Source: Allomuricauda sp.
GTDB taxonomy: Bacteria > Bacteroidota > Bacteroidia > Flavobacteriales > Flavobacteriaceae
Reading direction: 5' to 3'
Assembly (NCBI GenBank): GCA_030148335.1
Contig: JASBTQ010000010.1
Span: 1 to 61,609, forward strand
DNA length: 61,609 bases
The notes beneath the pieces are model-generated. The model searched no databases. It saw nothing but the letters and a program-made list of their open reading frames with translations, and was not told the DNA's origin. Position numbers and translations under genes: made by a program. Shown here piece after piece: positions 35,833-44,329 of this stretch. Positions within the stretch are counted from its first letter, which is position 1. Each line of letters opens with the position of its first letter.

Positions 35833-35854
35833 CCCATTTACATTTGTAAATGGG
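35833..35854. terminator. Hairpin terminator after the arr-like gene
   Basis: Perfect arms cccatttaca (35833-35842) and tgtaaatggg (35845-35854) are flanked by an A-run on the left and a pyrimidine tract on the right. It sits between the arr-like gene and the convergent efflux operon and can serve both. Confidence 0.75.
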
Positions 35855-35909
35855 CTTTCCTTTGGGTAAAACAATAGCCAATACAGTAGGCCAAGCTGAT
35901 TTGGGATCC

Positions 35910-37337
35910 TTAATTCCAGCCGCCGCCCAAAGACCGGTACATCTTTACTTGGGCCAACAGCTGGTCTTTTTTGGTCTCCACAAGCTCCATTTTGGACTCC
36001 AAGGCCTCCCGCTGTGCCAAAAGCACCTCGATATATTCTACCCTTGCGGATTGGAACAAACGCGTGGAAAGGTCAATGGATTGGGTCAGGGCCTGCACTT
36101 GACCGTCTTTCAGTTCATAGCTTTTCTTCAAATTGTCAATGTTGGACAACTGATTGGCCACCTCGATATAAGCGTTCAAAATGGCTTTTTCATACTCATA
36201 CACCGCCTGCAACTGTCGGTCCGTCGCATTCAGATACTGCGCTTTGATCGCATTTCTATTGATCAACGGAGCTACCATATCGCCCATCACCGAATACAGA
36301 ACGGATTCTGGCGTGGTGGTCAGGTATTTGGTATCGAATGCTTCCAACCCCACACCCGCCTTGATGGTAAACTGCGGATAAAAACTGGCCTTTGCTGCTT
36401 TGGTGTCCAATTTGGCGGCTGCCAATTCCAATTCAGCTTGGCGCACATCAGGACGGTTCTGCAACAACTGTGATGGAATTCCTGCGCACAATTGATCAAT
36501 CGGGGTATCAATAAAATTGTCCGAAGTCCGATTGATAGGCCGTGGCGACCTCCCTATCAAAAAATTGAGTCGGTTTTCGGTCTCCACAATCTCCTGCTGG
36601 ATCTCGTACTTGTGGCTTTGGTTCTTCAACACCTCGGCCTGAAAACGCTGTACCGCCAATTCGGTGGCACGGGCCGCCTGTTTCTGAAGTTTTACCATGT
36701 TGAGGGCATTCTGCTGGATTTCCAAGTTTTGGTCGATGATGGCCAACTGGTTGTCCAACGCCATCAGTTCATAATAGGAATCCGCAATCTCCGCTACCAA
36801 ATTGGTGATCATGAAATTCTTCCCTTCCACACTGGACAGGTATTCGTACACGGCCACCTTTTTTTCATTGCGAAGCTTCTTCCAAACATCGAGTTCCCAA
36901 GTGGCAAAGGCACCCAGACCATAATTGGTCAAAGGTTCGGGAAATTCTTCCCCTTCCTTCACTTCGAGGTTCTTCTCCACGGCCCCATTACGGGTATATT
37001 CCCCTACTTTTTCCACTTCGGCACCGGCCTGAAAGTTGACAAAGGGCAAATATTCCCCAGTTTTGGCCCGGATCACGTTTTTGGACATGTCCACTTGTTG
37101 CAACATGATGTTCAACTCTTGGTTCTTCACCAAGGCCGTATCAATCAACGCAATCAGGTTGGGATCTTTGAAGAACTCCTTCCATTTCACCAATCCCGAG
37201 TTTATGGTATCCGAGGACTGGTTTTGGTACTGCTCGGGAACAGCGGTGTTCTCGTCCCTGATCTCGCGGGTGGGCACACAGGCATAAAAGGCCACAAGCG
37301 AAATCATTGCCATTAAAAATGATCTACTGTTCTTCAT
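35910..37337 (-). CDS. RND efflux outer-membrane factor lipoprotein (NodT/OprM type)
   Basis: The 475-residue TolC-like protein has a lipoprotein signal (FLMAMISLVAFYAC, Cys20). It has two copies of the outer-membrane efflux repeat, one around LIDTALVKNQELNIMLQQVDMSK and one around CAGIPSQLLQNRPDVRQAELELAAAKLDTKAAKASFYP. The short motif with NRPDV is typical. It provides the exit duct for the pump encoded just upstream. The ATG at 37337 lies 14 bp inside the end of the permease gene. An alternative ATG at 37346 exists. Confidence 0.92.
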   Translation of the reverse strand: MKNSRSFLMAMISLVAFYACVPTREIRDENTAVPEQYQNQSSDTINSGLVKWKEFFKDPNLIALIDTALVKNQELNIMLQQVDMSKNVIRAKTGEYLPFVNFQAGAEVEKVGEYTRNGAVEKNLEVKEGEEFPEPLTNYGLGAFATWELDVWKKLRNEKKVAVYEYLSSVEGKNFMITNLVAEIADSYYELMALDNQLAIIDQNLEIQQNALNMVKLQKQAARATELAVQRFQAEVLKNQSHKYEIQQEIVETENRLNFLIGRSPRPINRTSDNFIDTPIDQLCAGIPSQLLQNRPDVRQAELELAAAKLDTKAAKASFYPQFTIKAGVGLEAFDTKYLTTTPESVLYSVMGDMVAPLINRNAIKAQYLNATDRQLQAVYEYEKAILNAYIEVANQLSNIDNLKKSYELKDGQVQALTQSIDLSTRLFQSARVEYIEVLLAQREALESKMELVETKKDQLLAQVKMYRSLGGGWN

Positions 37338-40300
37338 CTTTGTCATTTTTCTTTTTATTCCCATTTCGTGTGGTCATTTTTTTCAACAGTTTGTTCACCT
37401 CGCGCAAGCGTGCACGTAGCCTACTCTCGTTTTCATTCTCCTTAAAGAATTCTTCGGAAATGGGTTCGTCATGCTCATCCTTGATAAGGCTCTTGCCTTC
37501 GGACATCTTGGCAAACACAAAATATAGCCCCGGTATAAGCAATACCCCGAAAATAGTTCCGATGAGCATCCCCCCTAGGGCAGAACCGCCAATGGTACGG
37601 TTACCGATGGCACCTGCACCCGAAGCGACCACCAAGGGGATCAATCCGGCGATAAAGGCAAAGGATGTCATCAAAATGGGACGGAATCGCTGCTTGGAAC
37701 CTTCAATGGCTGCTTCCAGAATACTGGCACCCTGTCGGTGTTTCTGAACGGCAAATTCCACGATCAATACCGCATTTTTGCCCAGCAATCCCACTAGCAT
37801 GATGACCCCGATCTGTGCATACACGTCGTTGGCCAATCCCATCAACTTCAACAGGAAGAAGGAACCAAATACCCCAACGGGCAAGGAAAGGATAACCGCC
37901 ATCGGGAGCAAGAAACTCTCATATTGCGCTGCCAGTACCAAATACACGAAAATCAATACCACAATGAAAATGTAGAGCGACTCATTACCGCGTTGCGCCT
38001 CATCGAACGACAATCCTTCCCATGCAATATCGTAGCCACGCGGCAGGGTCTGTGCCGCCACTTCCTTGATGGCATCGATGGCATCGCCCGTCGTGTATCC
38101 CTTGGCAGGCAGACCATTGATCGCGGCTGAGTTGTAGAGGTTGTAACGGGTGATCTCATTGGGACCCAATCGCTTTTCCATCGTCATAAATGCGGAATAA
38201 GGCACCATTTCGCCCTCTTCATTCTTCACAAAAAGTTTCTCCAAATCCGATGGCAATGCACGATATTCGGGTGCTGCTTGGGTATATACCTTGAAGAACC
38301 GACCAAAACGGATGAACCCTTGCTCATAGGTGCTACCAATGAGAATGTTCAGGTTTTCCATGGCTTTTCCTATGGAAACCCCCTTCTGCATGGCTGCCTT
38401 ATTATTGATTTTCAGCTCATACTGTGGATAATTGGCCGCATAGAAAGTGAACAGACCTGTCAACTCCTTTCTTTCTCGAAGGGCGTCCATAAAGTCATTG
38501 TTCACCTTTTCAAACTCATGGTAATCGGTACCGTTGGTCTTGTCCAACAAACGCATGGCGAAACCACCGGAAGAACCAAACCCAGGAACGGCGGGGGGCT
38601 CAAAGTATTCTATGACCGCTCCCAGGTCTTTGGTCTCTTCCTCTAATTCTTCCATGATCTCATGGACGGTATGTTCCCGTTCGGACCACGGTTTTAGGTT
38701 GATGAGACAGGTACCGGCGTTGGAACCCCTACCCTCGGTCATGATCTCATATCCGGCCAAGGACGAAACGGATTCCACCCCCTCGGTCTCTTCGCAGATT
38801 TCCTGAAGTTTTCGTGCCACGGCATTGGTGCGCTCCAAGGTAGCACCGGGAGGGGTCTGGATGATGGCGTAGATCATTCCTTGGTCCTCGTTGGGGATAA
38901 ATCCGGCTGGCAATACCTGATTGGTAAAGAAAATGCCCGCACAGAAAGCGATAAGAATACCAAAAGTGACCATCCTTCGGTTTACGATCTTGTTCAAGAC
39001 GCCCACATATCTTCCCGTAAGTTTTTCAAACTTGCCATTGAACCAATCGATGAAACGGTTCACAGGGGATTTTTTTCTGGGTTGACCATGGGTATTCTTC
39101 AACATCATGGCACAGAGTACAGGAGTCAATGTCAATGCCACAATGGCCGAAATCACGATAGATCCCGCCATGGTGATGGAAAACTGTCGGTAGAAGACCC
39201 CAACTGGTCCCGTCATGAATGAAATGGGGATGAACACAGAGGTCATTACTAAAGTAATGGCGATGATGGCACCACCAATTTCCCCCAAAACTTCGTAGGA
39301 AGCCTTGTACGGCGTGAGGTTTTCCTCGTGCATCTTCACGTGCACCGCTTCCACCACCACAATCGCGTTGTCCACCACAATACCGATGGCCAATACCAAA
39401 GCAAAAAGCGTGATCAAGTTGATGGACAGTCCGAACAATTGCATCACGAAGAAGGCACCGATCAAGGAAACGGGCACCGCAATGATCGGAATGAGGGTTG
39501 AGCGCCAATCCCCCAAGAAGAGGAACACCACAATGGCCACCAAAATGAACGCATCACGCAGTGTATGGAGCACTTGGTCTATGGAGGCGTCCAAGAAGTT
39601 GGATACGTCGTAACTGATCTGGTAGTCCATGCCGGGTGGAAGATCGGCTTCCAATTCTTTTAATTTTGCTTTTACCTCCTTGATCACCTCACTACCATTG
39701 CTGCCAAACGTTTGTTTTAACACTATGGAAGCAGAAGGTCTTCCATCCAAATTGGAGTAAATATCGAAAAACTCACTACCGAGCTCCACATCGGCCAAAT
39801 CGCCCAATTTTAGGATTTCCCCTTCTTCATTGGCTTTAATAATAATATCCTTGTACTGCTCGGGTTCACTATATCGGTCTTGGTAGACCAACACATACTC
39901 CAGGGATTGGGCATTTTTACCTGAACTCTGTCCCAATCTACCGGGACGGGCAATGATACTCTGTTCCTCCATCGCCTCCAAGATTTCTTCTGCAGACACA
40001 CTATAGGCCCGCATACGATCCGGTTTCAACCAAATTCGCATTGCAAACTTTCTACTTCCCAAAATTTGGGCAGTGGCTATACCATTGATCCTTTGGATTT
40101 CTGGAATCATTTTGGTGTAGGCATAGTTGTAGAGGAACAGTTCATCTGCATTGTCCTCCTTGCTATAGAGGTTTACGTACATCAGCATACTGGGAATTAC
40201 CGGGGTAATGATCACCCCTTCCCGCTGCACCAGATCGGGCAACAGGGGCATCACCTGGTCTACCCGCGTTTTGACCCGTACCACTGCTTCGTTGGGGTCC

Positions 40301-40593
40301 GTGCCCGGTTCAAAAATGATACGAACGGTTCCTTCCCCGGCACTGGTGGCGTCGGAAGCGATATAACGCATGCCCTGCACCCCGTTGATCGCCGTTTCCA
40401 AAGGAATCAAGGTCGATTTGACCAATACGTCTGCACTGGCACCAGGGTAGGCAATAAATATGTTTACGGTTGTTGGAGCGATCTGCGGAAACTGTGAGAT
40501 GGGCAATTGCTTGATGGCAAGCAGACCCGTGAACACAATGATCACCGAGATCACAATGGCCAATACTGGCCTATGAATAAATTTTTTGAACAT
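37324..40593 (-). CDS. RND multidrug efflux permease, HAE1/AcrB family
   Basis: The 1089-residue inner-membrane pump has twelve membrane helices and two large periplasmic loops. It opens with MFKKFIHRPVLAIVISVIIV and carries the HAE1 marker PISQFPQIAPTTVNI. The proton-relay Asp pair in helix 4 (GIVVDNAIVVVEAV) and the sequence after helix 10 (GLLGKNAVLIVEFA) are present. The C-terminal tail of about 55 charged residues is longer than in AcrB. It is the middle gene of a complete MFP-RND-OMF operon. Confidence 0.96.
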   Translation of the reverse strand: MFKKFIHRPVLAIVISVIIVFTGLLAIKQLPISQFPQIAPTTVNIFIAYPGASADVLVKSTLIPLETAINGVQGMRYIASDATSAGEGTVRIIFEPGTDPNEAVVRVKTRVDQVMPLLPDLVQREGVIITPVIPSMLMYVNLYSKEDNADELFLYNYAYTKMIPEIQRINGIATAQILGSRKFAMRIWLKPDRMRAYSVSAEEILEAMEEQSIIARPGRLGQSSGKNAQSLEYVLVYQDRYSEPEQYKDIIIKANEEGEILKLGDLADVELGSEFFDIYSNLDGRPSASIVLKQTFGSNGSEVIKEVKAKLKELEADLPPGMDYQISYDVSNFLDASIDQVLHTLRDAFILVAIVVFLFLGDWRSTLIPIIAVPVSLIGAFFVMQLFGLSINLITLFALVLAIGIVVDNAIVVVEAVHVKMHEENLTPYKASYEVLGEIGGAIIAITLVMTSVFIPISFMTGPVGVFYRQFSITMAGSIVISAIVALTLTPVLCAMMLKNTHGQPRKKSPVNRFIDWFNGKFEKLTGRYVGVLNKIVNRRMVTFGILIAFCAGIFFTNQVLPAGFIPNEDQGMIYAIIQTPPGATLERTNAVARKLQEICEETEGVESVSSLAGYEIMTEGRGSNAGTCLINLKPWSEREHTVHEIMEELEEETKDLGAVIEYFEPPAVPGFGSSGGFAMRLLDKTNGTDYHEFEKVNNDFMDALRERKELTGLFTFYAANYPQYELKINNKAAMQKGVSIGKAMENLNILIGSTYEQGFIRFGRFFKVYTQAAPEYRALPSDLEKLFVKNEEGEMVPYSAFMTMEKRLGPNEITRYNLYNSAAINGLPAKGYTTGDAIDAIKEVAAQTLPRGYDIAWEGLSFDEAQRGNESLYIFIVVLIFVYLVLAAQYESFLLPMAVILSLPVGVFGSFFLLKLMGLANDVYAQIGVIMLVGLLGKNAVLIVEFAVQKHRQGASILEAAIEGSKQRFRPILMTSFAFIAGLIPLVVASGAGAIGNRTIGGSALGGMLIGTIFGVLLIPGLYFVFAKMSEGKSLIKDEHDEPISEEFFKENENESRLRARLREVNKLLKKMTTRNGNKKKNDKDEEQ

Positions 40594-40615
40594 CTTGTCT
40601 GAAGATTTTAGGTTG

Positions 40616-41698
40616 TTACTCTGCGTACAGGTCCAGGCTCGTCAAGATCTTGTCCGGTTTCTCGAACACATAATGGATCTTCTCGCCGTTCTTGACCATA
40701 CGGATACCTTCCAACAAGACCTTGTCATCCTTGGACAGTCCCTTTTCCACCACAAAGAGGTGCTGTAGCTCGGCCCCAATCGTTACTTCGCGCTGGCGCA
40801 CTTTGTCATCCTTGTCGATAACGAACACATATTTTTTGTCCAACACCTCAAAAGTGGCCTTTTGGGGAATGAGCAGGACATTTTTTAGGGGAACGGTCAT
40901 TAAAATGCTTCCGGTTTCCCCGTGGCGAAGAATCCTATCCGGATTGTCGAATGTGGCCCGGAAAGCAATGTTCCCCGTCTCGTTGTTGAATTCCCCCTCA
41001 ATGGTTTCCACAACACCGGGTTGATTGAACTTTTTGTTGTTTGCCATCAAAAGTTCCACTTCTTGCTTTTTGTCCTTTTTTGCACTGGTGATGTAATCCA
41101 GGTATTCGGCCTCGGGCACGTTGAAATAGACCCACATTTTGCTGTTGTCGGACAAGGTGGTCAGCAGTTCCCCTTCGTCCAAAAGGCTCCCTTCCCTAGC
41201 TTCAAGGTGGTCCATGATGCCATCAAATGGGGCACGGATGTCCGTAAAGCCCAAATGGGTCTGAGCGAGGGTCACTTCGGCCTTGGCCCTGTCAAATTCA
41301 GCCTTGGCCATGGCCAACTCATTTGCCGATACCACGTTCCCATCTGCCAAGAGTTGGGTGTTCTTGTATTCAATTTCGGCCACTTCGGCCTCAGCTTTGG
41401 CTTTTTGTAAATCTGCCTGATAGACATTGGGCATGATGTGGAACATTTGTTGGCCTTTTTTTACAAACTGGCCCTCATCCACATAAATGTGCTGTAAATA
41501 TCCCTTTTCCAATGCCCTTAGCTCAATGTGTCTAATGGAATGGATTTGGCAGACATAATCTTTGGTAATGGAGGTGTCCTTTTGGATAGGACTGGAAACG
41601 AGGTACTTGGTCTCGTCCTTTTTTTCGTTTTTTTTGGATTCGCAACTTGTATAACAAAGCAACACAAGCATGCCAAGGAAGATGGTAACTTTCCTCAT
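40616..41698 (-). CDS. RND efflux periplasmic adaptor (membrane fusion) lipoprotein
   Basis: The 360-residue adaptor has a lipoprotein signal (MLVLLCYTSC, Cys19). It has a lipoyl-like segment (LEKGYLQHIYVDEGQFVKKGQQMFHI), a helical hairpin (about 95-145) and the second lipoyl half GFTDIRAPFDGIMDHLEAREGSLL. The beta-barrel and membrane-proximal regions follow. It links the permease to the outer-membrane factor. It is the first gene of the operon, 22 bp ahead of the permease. Confidence 0.94.
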   Translation of the reverse strand: MRKVTIFLGMLVLLCYTSCESKKNEKKDETKYLVSSPIQKDTSITKDYVCQIHSIRHIELRALEKGYLQHIYVDEGQFVKKGQQMFHIMPNVYQADLQKAKAEAEVAEIEYKNTQLLADGNVVSANELAMAKAEFDRAKAEVTLAQTHLGFTDIRAPFDGIMDHLEAREGSLLDEGELLTTLSDNSKMWVYFNVPEAEYLDYITSAKKDKKQEVELLMANNKKFNQPGVVETIEGEFNNETGNIAFRATFDNPDRILRHGETGSILMTVPLKNVLLIPQKATFEVLDKKYVFVIDKDDKVRQREVTIGAELQHLFVVEKGLSKDDKVLLEGIRMVKNGEKIHYVFEKPDKILTSLDLYAE

Positions 41699-41848
41699 GG
41701 TTTTTACTGGTTTAGAAATTGATTTGTGTGATGTACTTTGGGAAATCCTTATTGTCGTGATGGGATTGCCCGGTCAATGAAAATGGCCCAAAAAGGGCTG
41801 GATATGGAAAGCTGTAGAGTGATAAATCGCCTTCCTTAGGTGGAAATG

Positions 41849-42253
41849 CTAAATTCTAAAAACCTGGAACCTGATGTGCCGCTTAAGATCGACAACACCG
41901 GAATCGAAGGCCAAATGCCTAGGATTTGTTCCAAGTTCACTGGTATACTGTTCGCCGATGGGAACATTAAAAAAGGCAGTCAAATAACTGCCATGTCCTA
42001 AATCTGAATTGTATGAAGAAGTTTCTTCGTCCTTTTCCTCTTTTTCTCCTACTTCGGTCTCGGCATAGTGTTTTTTTCCCGCTTCCGAATGTTGCAAACC
42101 CACTGAAGAGGAAGGAAATTGGTCTTGTTCGTATTGGATGGAACAGGCGCTCTGCGGTCCAGAATCATACTGTGAATCCGCATAGATATTGATAAAACCT
42201 CCCAACAAAAGGACACAAAGGGGGAGGAAATATGAATTGAACGCCTTTTTCAT
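41849..42253 (-). CDS. Secreted hypothetical protein upstream of the efflux operon
   Basis: I do not recognise this 134-residue protein. It has a signal peptide (KAFNSYFLPLCVLLLGGFINIYA) and a hydrophilic acidic middle (EVGEKEEKDEETSS). The C-terminus has FNVPIGEQYTSELGTNPRHL and DLKRHIRFQVFRI. It lies 150 bp before the efflux operon on the same strand. A good signal peptide and normal codon use suggest it is a real gene. Confidence 0.6.
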   Translation of the reverse strand: MKKAFNSYFLPLCVLLLGGFINIYADSQYDSGPQSACSIQYEQDQFPSSSVGLQHSEAGKKHYAETEVGEKEEKDEETSSYNSDLGHGSYLTAFFNVPIGEQYTSELGTNPRHLAFDSGVVDLKRHIRFQVFRI

Positions 42254-42483
42254 TTGGGCAACAAAACTAGGTCACCGAAGTTTCTCCAACAAATAGTATG
42301 TGTTAATTATGGTTAAAATCAATATGTCACGAATCATTTTTGCTAGAAAATATGTATATGCAAACAATACCTTCATTAAGTGCAAAATTATGGTCATGGT
42401 TTTAACAAAAGTGATGATGCTCGCCTTATCCACGACCATTTTCCATTTTCCTACGTAACTTGACCGTTCCAAAAACCATTTTC

Positions 42484-43071
42484 ATGAAAAGGGCAACACT
42501 TGAGTCATTTTTTGGGCACTTATGCCAGTATGTGGCCGTATCGAAAGAAGAGTTTGGCGATATACTTTCCTTTTTTGAAGAACGAAATCTGGCCAAAAAG
42601 GAAATCTTGATGCATGCCGGAGGGCCATGCACCCATGCCCATGTGGTCCTGAAAGGTTGCATGCACATGTACTTCGTCAATGAAAAAGGAGTGGAACGTA
42701 CTGTGCAATTTGCTTTGGAAAACTGGTGGTTGACGGATTTTTTGGCGTTTCAAAACAAATCCAATACGGATTTTTTTATCCAGGCCGTGGAGAAAAGTGA
42801 AGTGCTCTCCATCAGTTTGGACCAACAGGAACGGTTACTGGAAAAATACCCTAAGCTCGAACGCTACTTCCGAATGATCTACCAGACCGCATACGGGGCA
42901 TCCCTGATGAGAACGAAATACCTGTCCGATTTTTCCAAAGAAGAGATTTATTTACATTTCGTGGAACATTACCCCACATTTGCCCAGCGTGTGCCCCAAT
43001 ACCTCATTGCTTCTTTTTTGGGGCTCACCCCTGAATATGTGAGCGAGATCCGCGCAAAAAAGCGTTCTTAA
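42484..43071 (+). CDS. Crp/Fnr-family transcriptional regulator
   Basis: The 195-residue protein has a cyclic-nucleotide-binding-like beta-roll (KEILMHAGGPCTHAHVVLKGCMHMYF and TVQFALENWWLTDFLAF). A C-terminal helix-turn-helix follows with RVPQYLIASFLGLTPEYVSEIR. The typical cAMP-contacting Arg/Glu pattern is absent, as in most Bacteroidota members. I chose the ATG at 42484 over a TTG at 42460. It is followed by the AhpD-like gene on the same strand, which may be a target. It may also respond to the signal for the nearby divergent efflux operon. Confidence 0.88.
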   Translation: MKRATLESFFGHLCQYVAVSKEEFGDILSFFEERNLAKKEILMHAGGPCTHAHVVLKGCMHMYFVNEKGVERTVQFALENWWLTDFLAFQNKSNTDFFIQAVEKSEVLSISLDQQERLLEKYPKLERYFRMIYQTAYGASLMRTKYLSDFSKEEIYLHFVEHYPTFAQRVPQYLIASFLGLTPEYVSEIRAKKRS

Positions 43072-43138
43072 ACCAGTTTAAGTTGTAGGGACAGTCCTGG
43101 GGCTACCTTCGCATCAACAATTCTAAACATATCAAAAG

Positions 43139-43579
43139 ATGGAAAAAAGAATTCAAATTGATGCGGCGGAACCTTTGGCTTTCAAGGCCATGTTCGGACT
43201 GGAAAAATACATCCAACAGAGCCAACTGGCCAAGATCCACTACGAGCTGATCAAGATCAGGGCCTCCCAACTCAACGGTTGTGCATTTTGTATCAACATG
43301 CACACCAAGGATGCCCTAAAATTGGGAGAAGACCCTCAACAGCTGTTCCTGCTGGATGCTTGGTGGGACACCGACCTCTATTCCGAAGAAGAACAAGTTA
43401 TTCTAAAAATGACGGAAGAAATCACCTTGGTGCATCAAAAGGGGCTTAGCCAAGAAACCTACAATCGAGCCGTACAACTCTTTGATGAACATTATTTTTC
43501 ACAGATCATCATGGCCATTGTCGCCATCAATGCCTGGAACCGTATTGCGATCAGTACGCACAAGCCCTTGCAGGATTGA
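43139..43579 (+). CDS. Carboxymuconolactone decarboxylase / AhpD-like alkylhydroperoxidase
   Basis: The 146-residue protein has the AhpD-like redox motif: LIKIRASQLNGCAFCINMHTKDA, with CxxC and the downstream His. A second conserved part is ITLVHQKGLSQETYNRAV and VAINAWNRIAIST. Such proteins are usually small thiol-based peroxidases or their partners. It lies 67 bp after the Crp/Fnr regulator and ends at a strong terminator. A weak promoter-like taccttcg sits at about 43106-43113. Confidence 0.88.
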   Translation: MEKRIQIDAAEPLAFKAMFGLEKYIQQSQLAKIHYELIKIRASQLNGCAFCINMHTKDALKLGEDPQQLFLLDAWWDTDLYSEEEQVILKMTEEITLVHQKGLSQETYNRAVQLFDEHYFSQIIMAIVAINAWNRIAISTHKPLQD

Positions 43580-43600
43580 GCAAACTTCACGACTACATTC

Positions 43601-43622
43601 AAAGGCCCCGATCGGGGCCTTT
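43601..43622 (+). terminator. Rho-independent terminator after the AhpD-like gene
   Basis: The 22 bp palindrome from aaaggccccga to tcggggccttt is followed by ttgttttt. It is 22 bp past the stop codon. Confidence 0.85.
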
Positions 43623-43686
43623 TGTTTTTGAAAAACAATTAAACCTTATATTCGTCCCTATGCAAATGCACCACTAAACCATCCTT

Positions 43687-44271
43687 ATGAAAAAAATTAT
43701 CCTAATGTTGTTCGTAGGACTTTCATTTATGTCCTGCATCGATTTCAAGACCAAAAAGTCCAATTCGGAACCCAAGCCCGAGGATTTCAACACTATTTCG
43801 GTGAACGACCAATATCAAATAGACATTCCCAGGTTTATGAAAAGTACCACAGGCTTGAACGAAGAGGCTTCCCTTCAGTATCAAAACCTGTTCAAAGAAG
43901 CCTACACCATTGTCATTGACGAACCCAAGGACGAGTTTGTGAACATTTTCAAGGAACTGGACAGCTATAACGAGAATATTTCGCTGATTGAAAACTATAG
44001 GGACATCCAGTTGCAGCTTTTCAATGAACGGATGCGGGTCAACACACAATCTTCGCCCAGGTCATTGAAAATAAACGGTCTTGATGCCGAGCAAGTGGAC
44101 ATGGATGCCCATGTAGAAGGCGTTGACGAGGAAATTTCCTATTTCCTGACGTTCGTCGAGGGGCCGGAAAATGTGTATATGATCATGGCCTGGACGCTTA
44201 AAAGCAAGAAAGAGGAACACGCAAAAACATATGGTGTAATTGCGGAATCCTTTAAGTTGATAGATCAATAG
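43687..44271 (+). CDS. Lipoprotein of unknown function
   Basis: The 194-residue protein has a lipoprotein signal (MLFVGLSFMSCIDF, Cys17). The body reads as an alpha/beta domain: INDQYQIDIP-like text (VNDQYQIDIPRFMKSTTGL), KEAYTIVIDEPKDEF, LKINGLDAEQVDMDAHVEG and YFLTFVEGPENVYMIMAWTL. This resembles the PsbP-like or TPM-unrelated lipoproteins that Bacteroidota place in the periplasm, but I cannot name a family. It is monocistronic and shares a terminator with carB. Confidence 0.75.
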   Translation: MKKIILMLFVGLSFMSCIDFKTKKSNSEPKPEDFNTISVNDQYQIDIPRFMKSTTGLNEEASLQYQNLFKEAYTIVIDEPKDEFVNIFKELDSYNENISLIENYRDIQLQLFNERMRVNTQSSPRSLKINGLDAEQVDMDAHVEGVDEEISYFLTFVEGPENVYMIMAWTLKSKKEEHAKTYGVIAESFKLIDQ

Positions 44272-44272
44272 G

Positions 44273-44319
44273 GTACAACTAAAAAAGCCGCTGAATTTCA
44301 GCGGCTTTTTTAGTTGTAC
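44273..44319. terminator. Bidirectional terminator between the lipoprotein gene and carB
   Basis: A perfect 22 bp stem (44273-44294 with 44298-44319) has a 3-base loop and contains aaaaaagccgctga and its complement. It has T-runs on both strands. Confidence 0.9.
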
Positions 44320-44329
44320 CTCTCGCATT

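Noticed and set aside
42272..42472. 66-codon minus-strand hydrophobic frame between the secreted protein and the Crp/Fnr gene
   Set aside because: The region is AT-rich promoter-like intergenic sequence, and the hydrophobic product is what random AT-rich DNA gives; there is no supporting motif or coupling.
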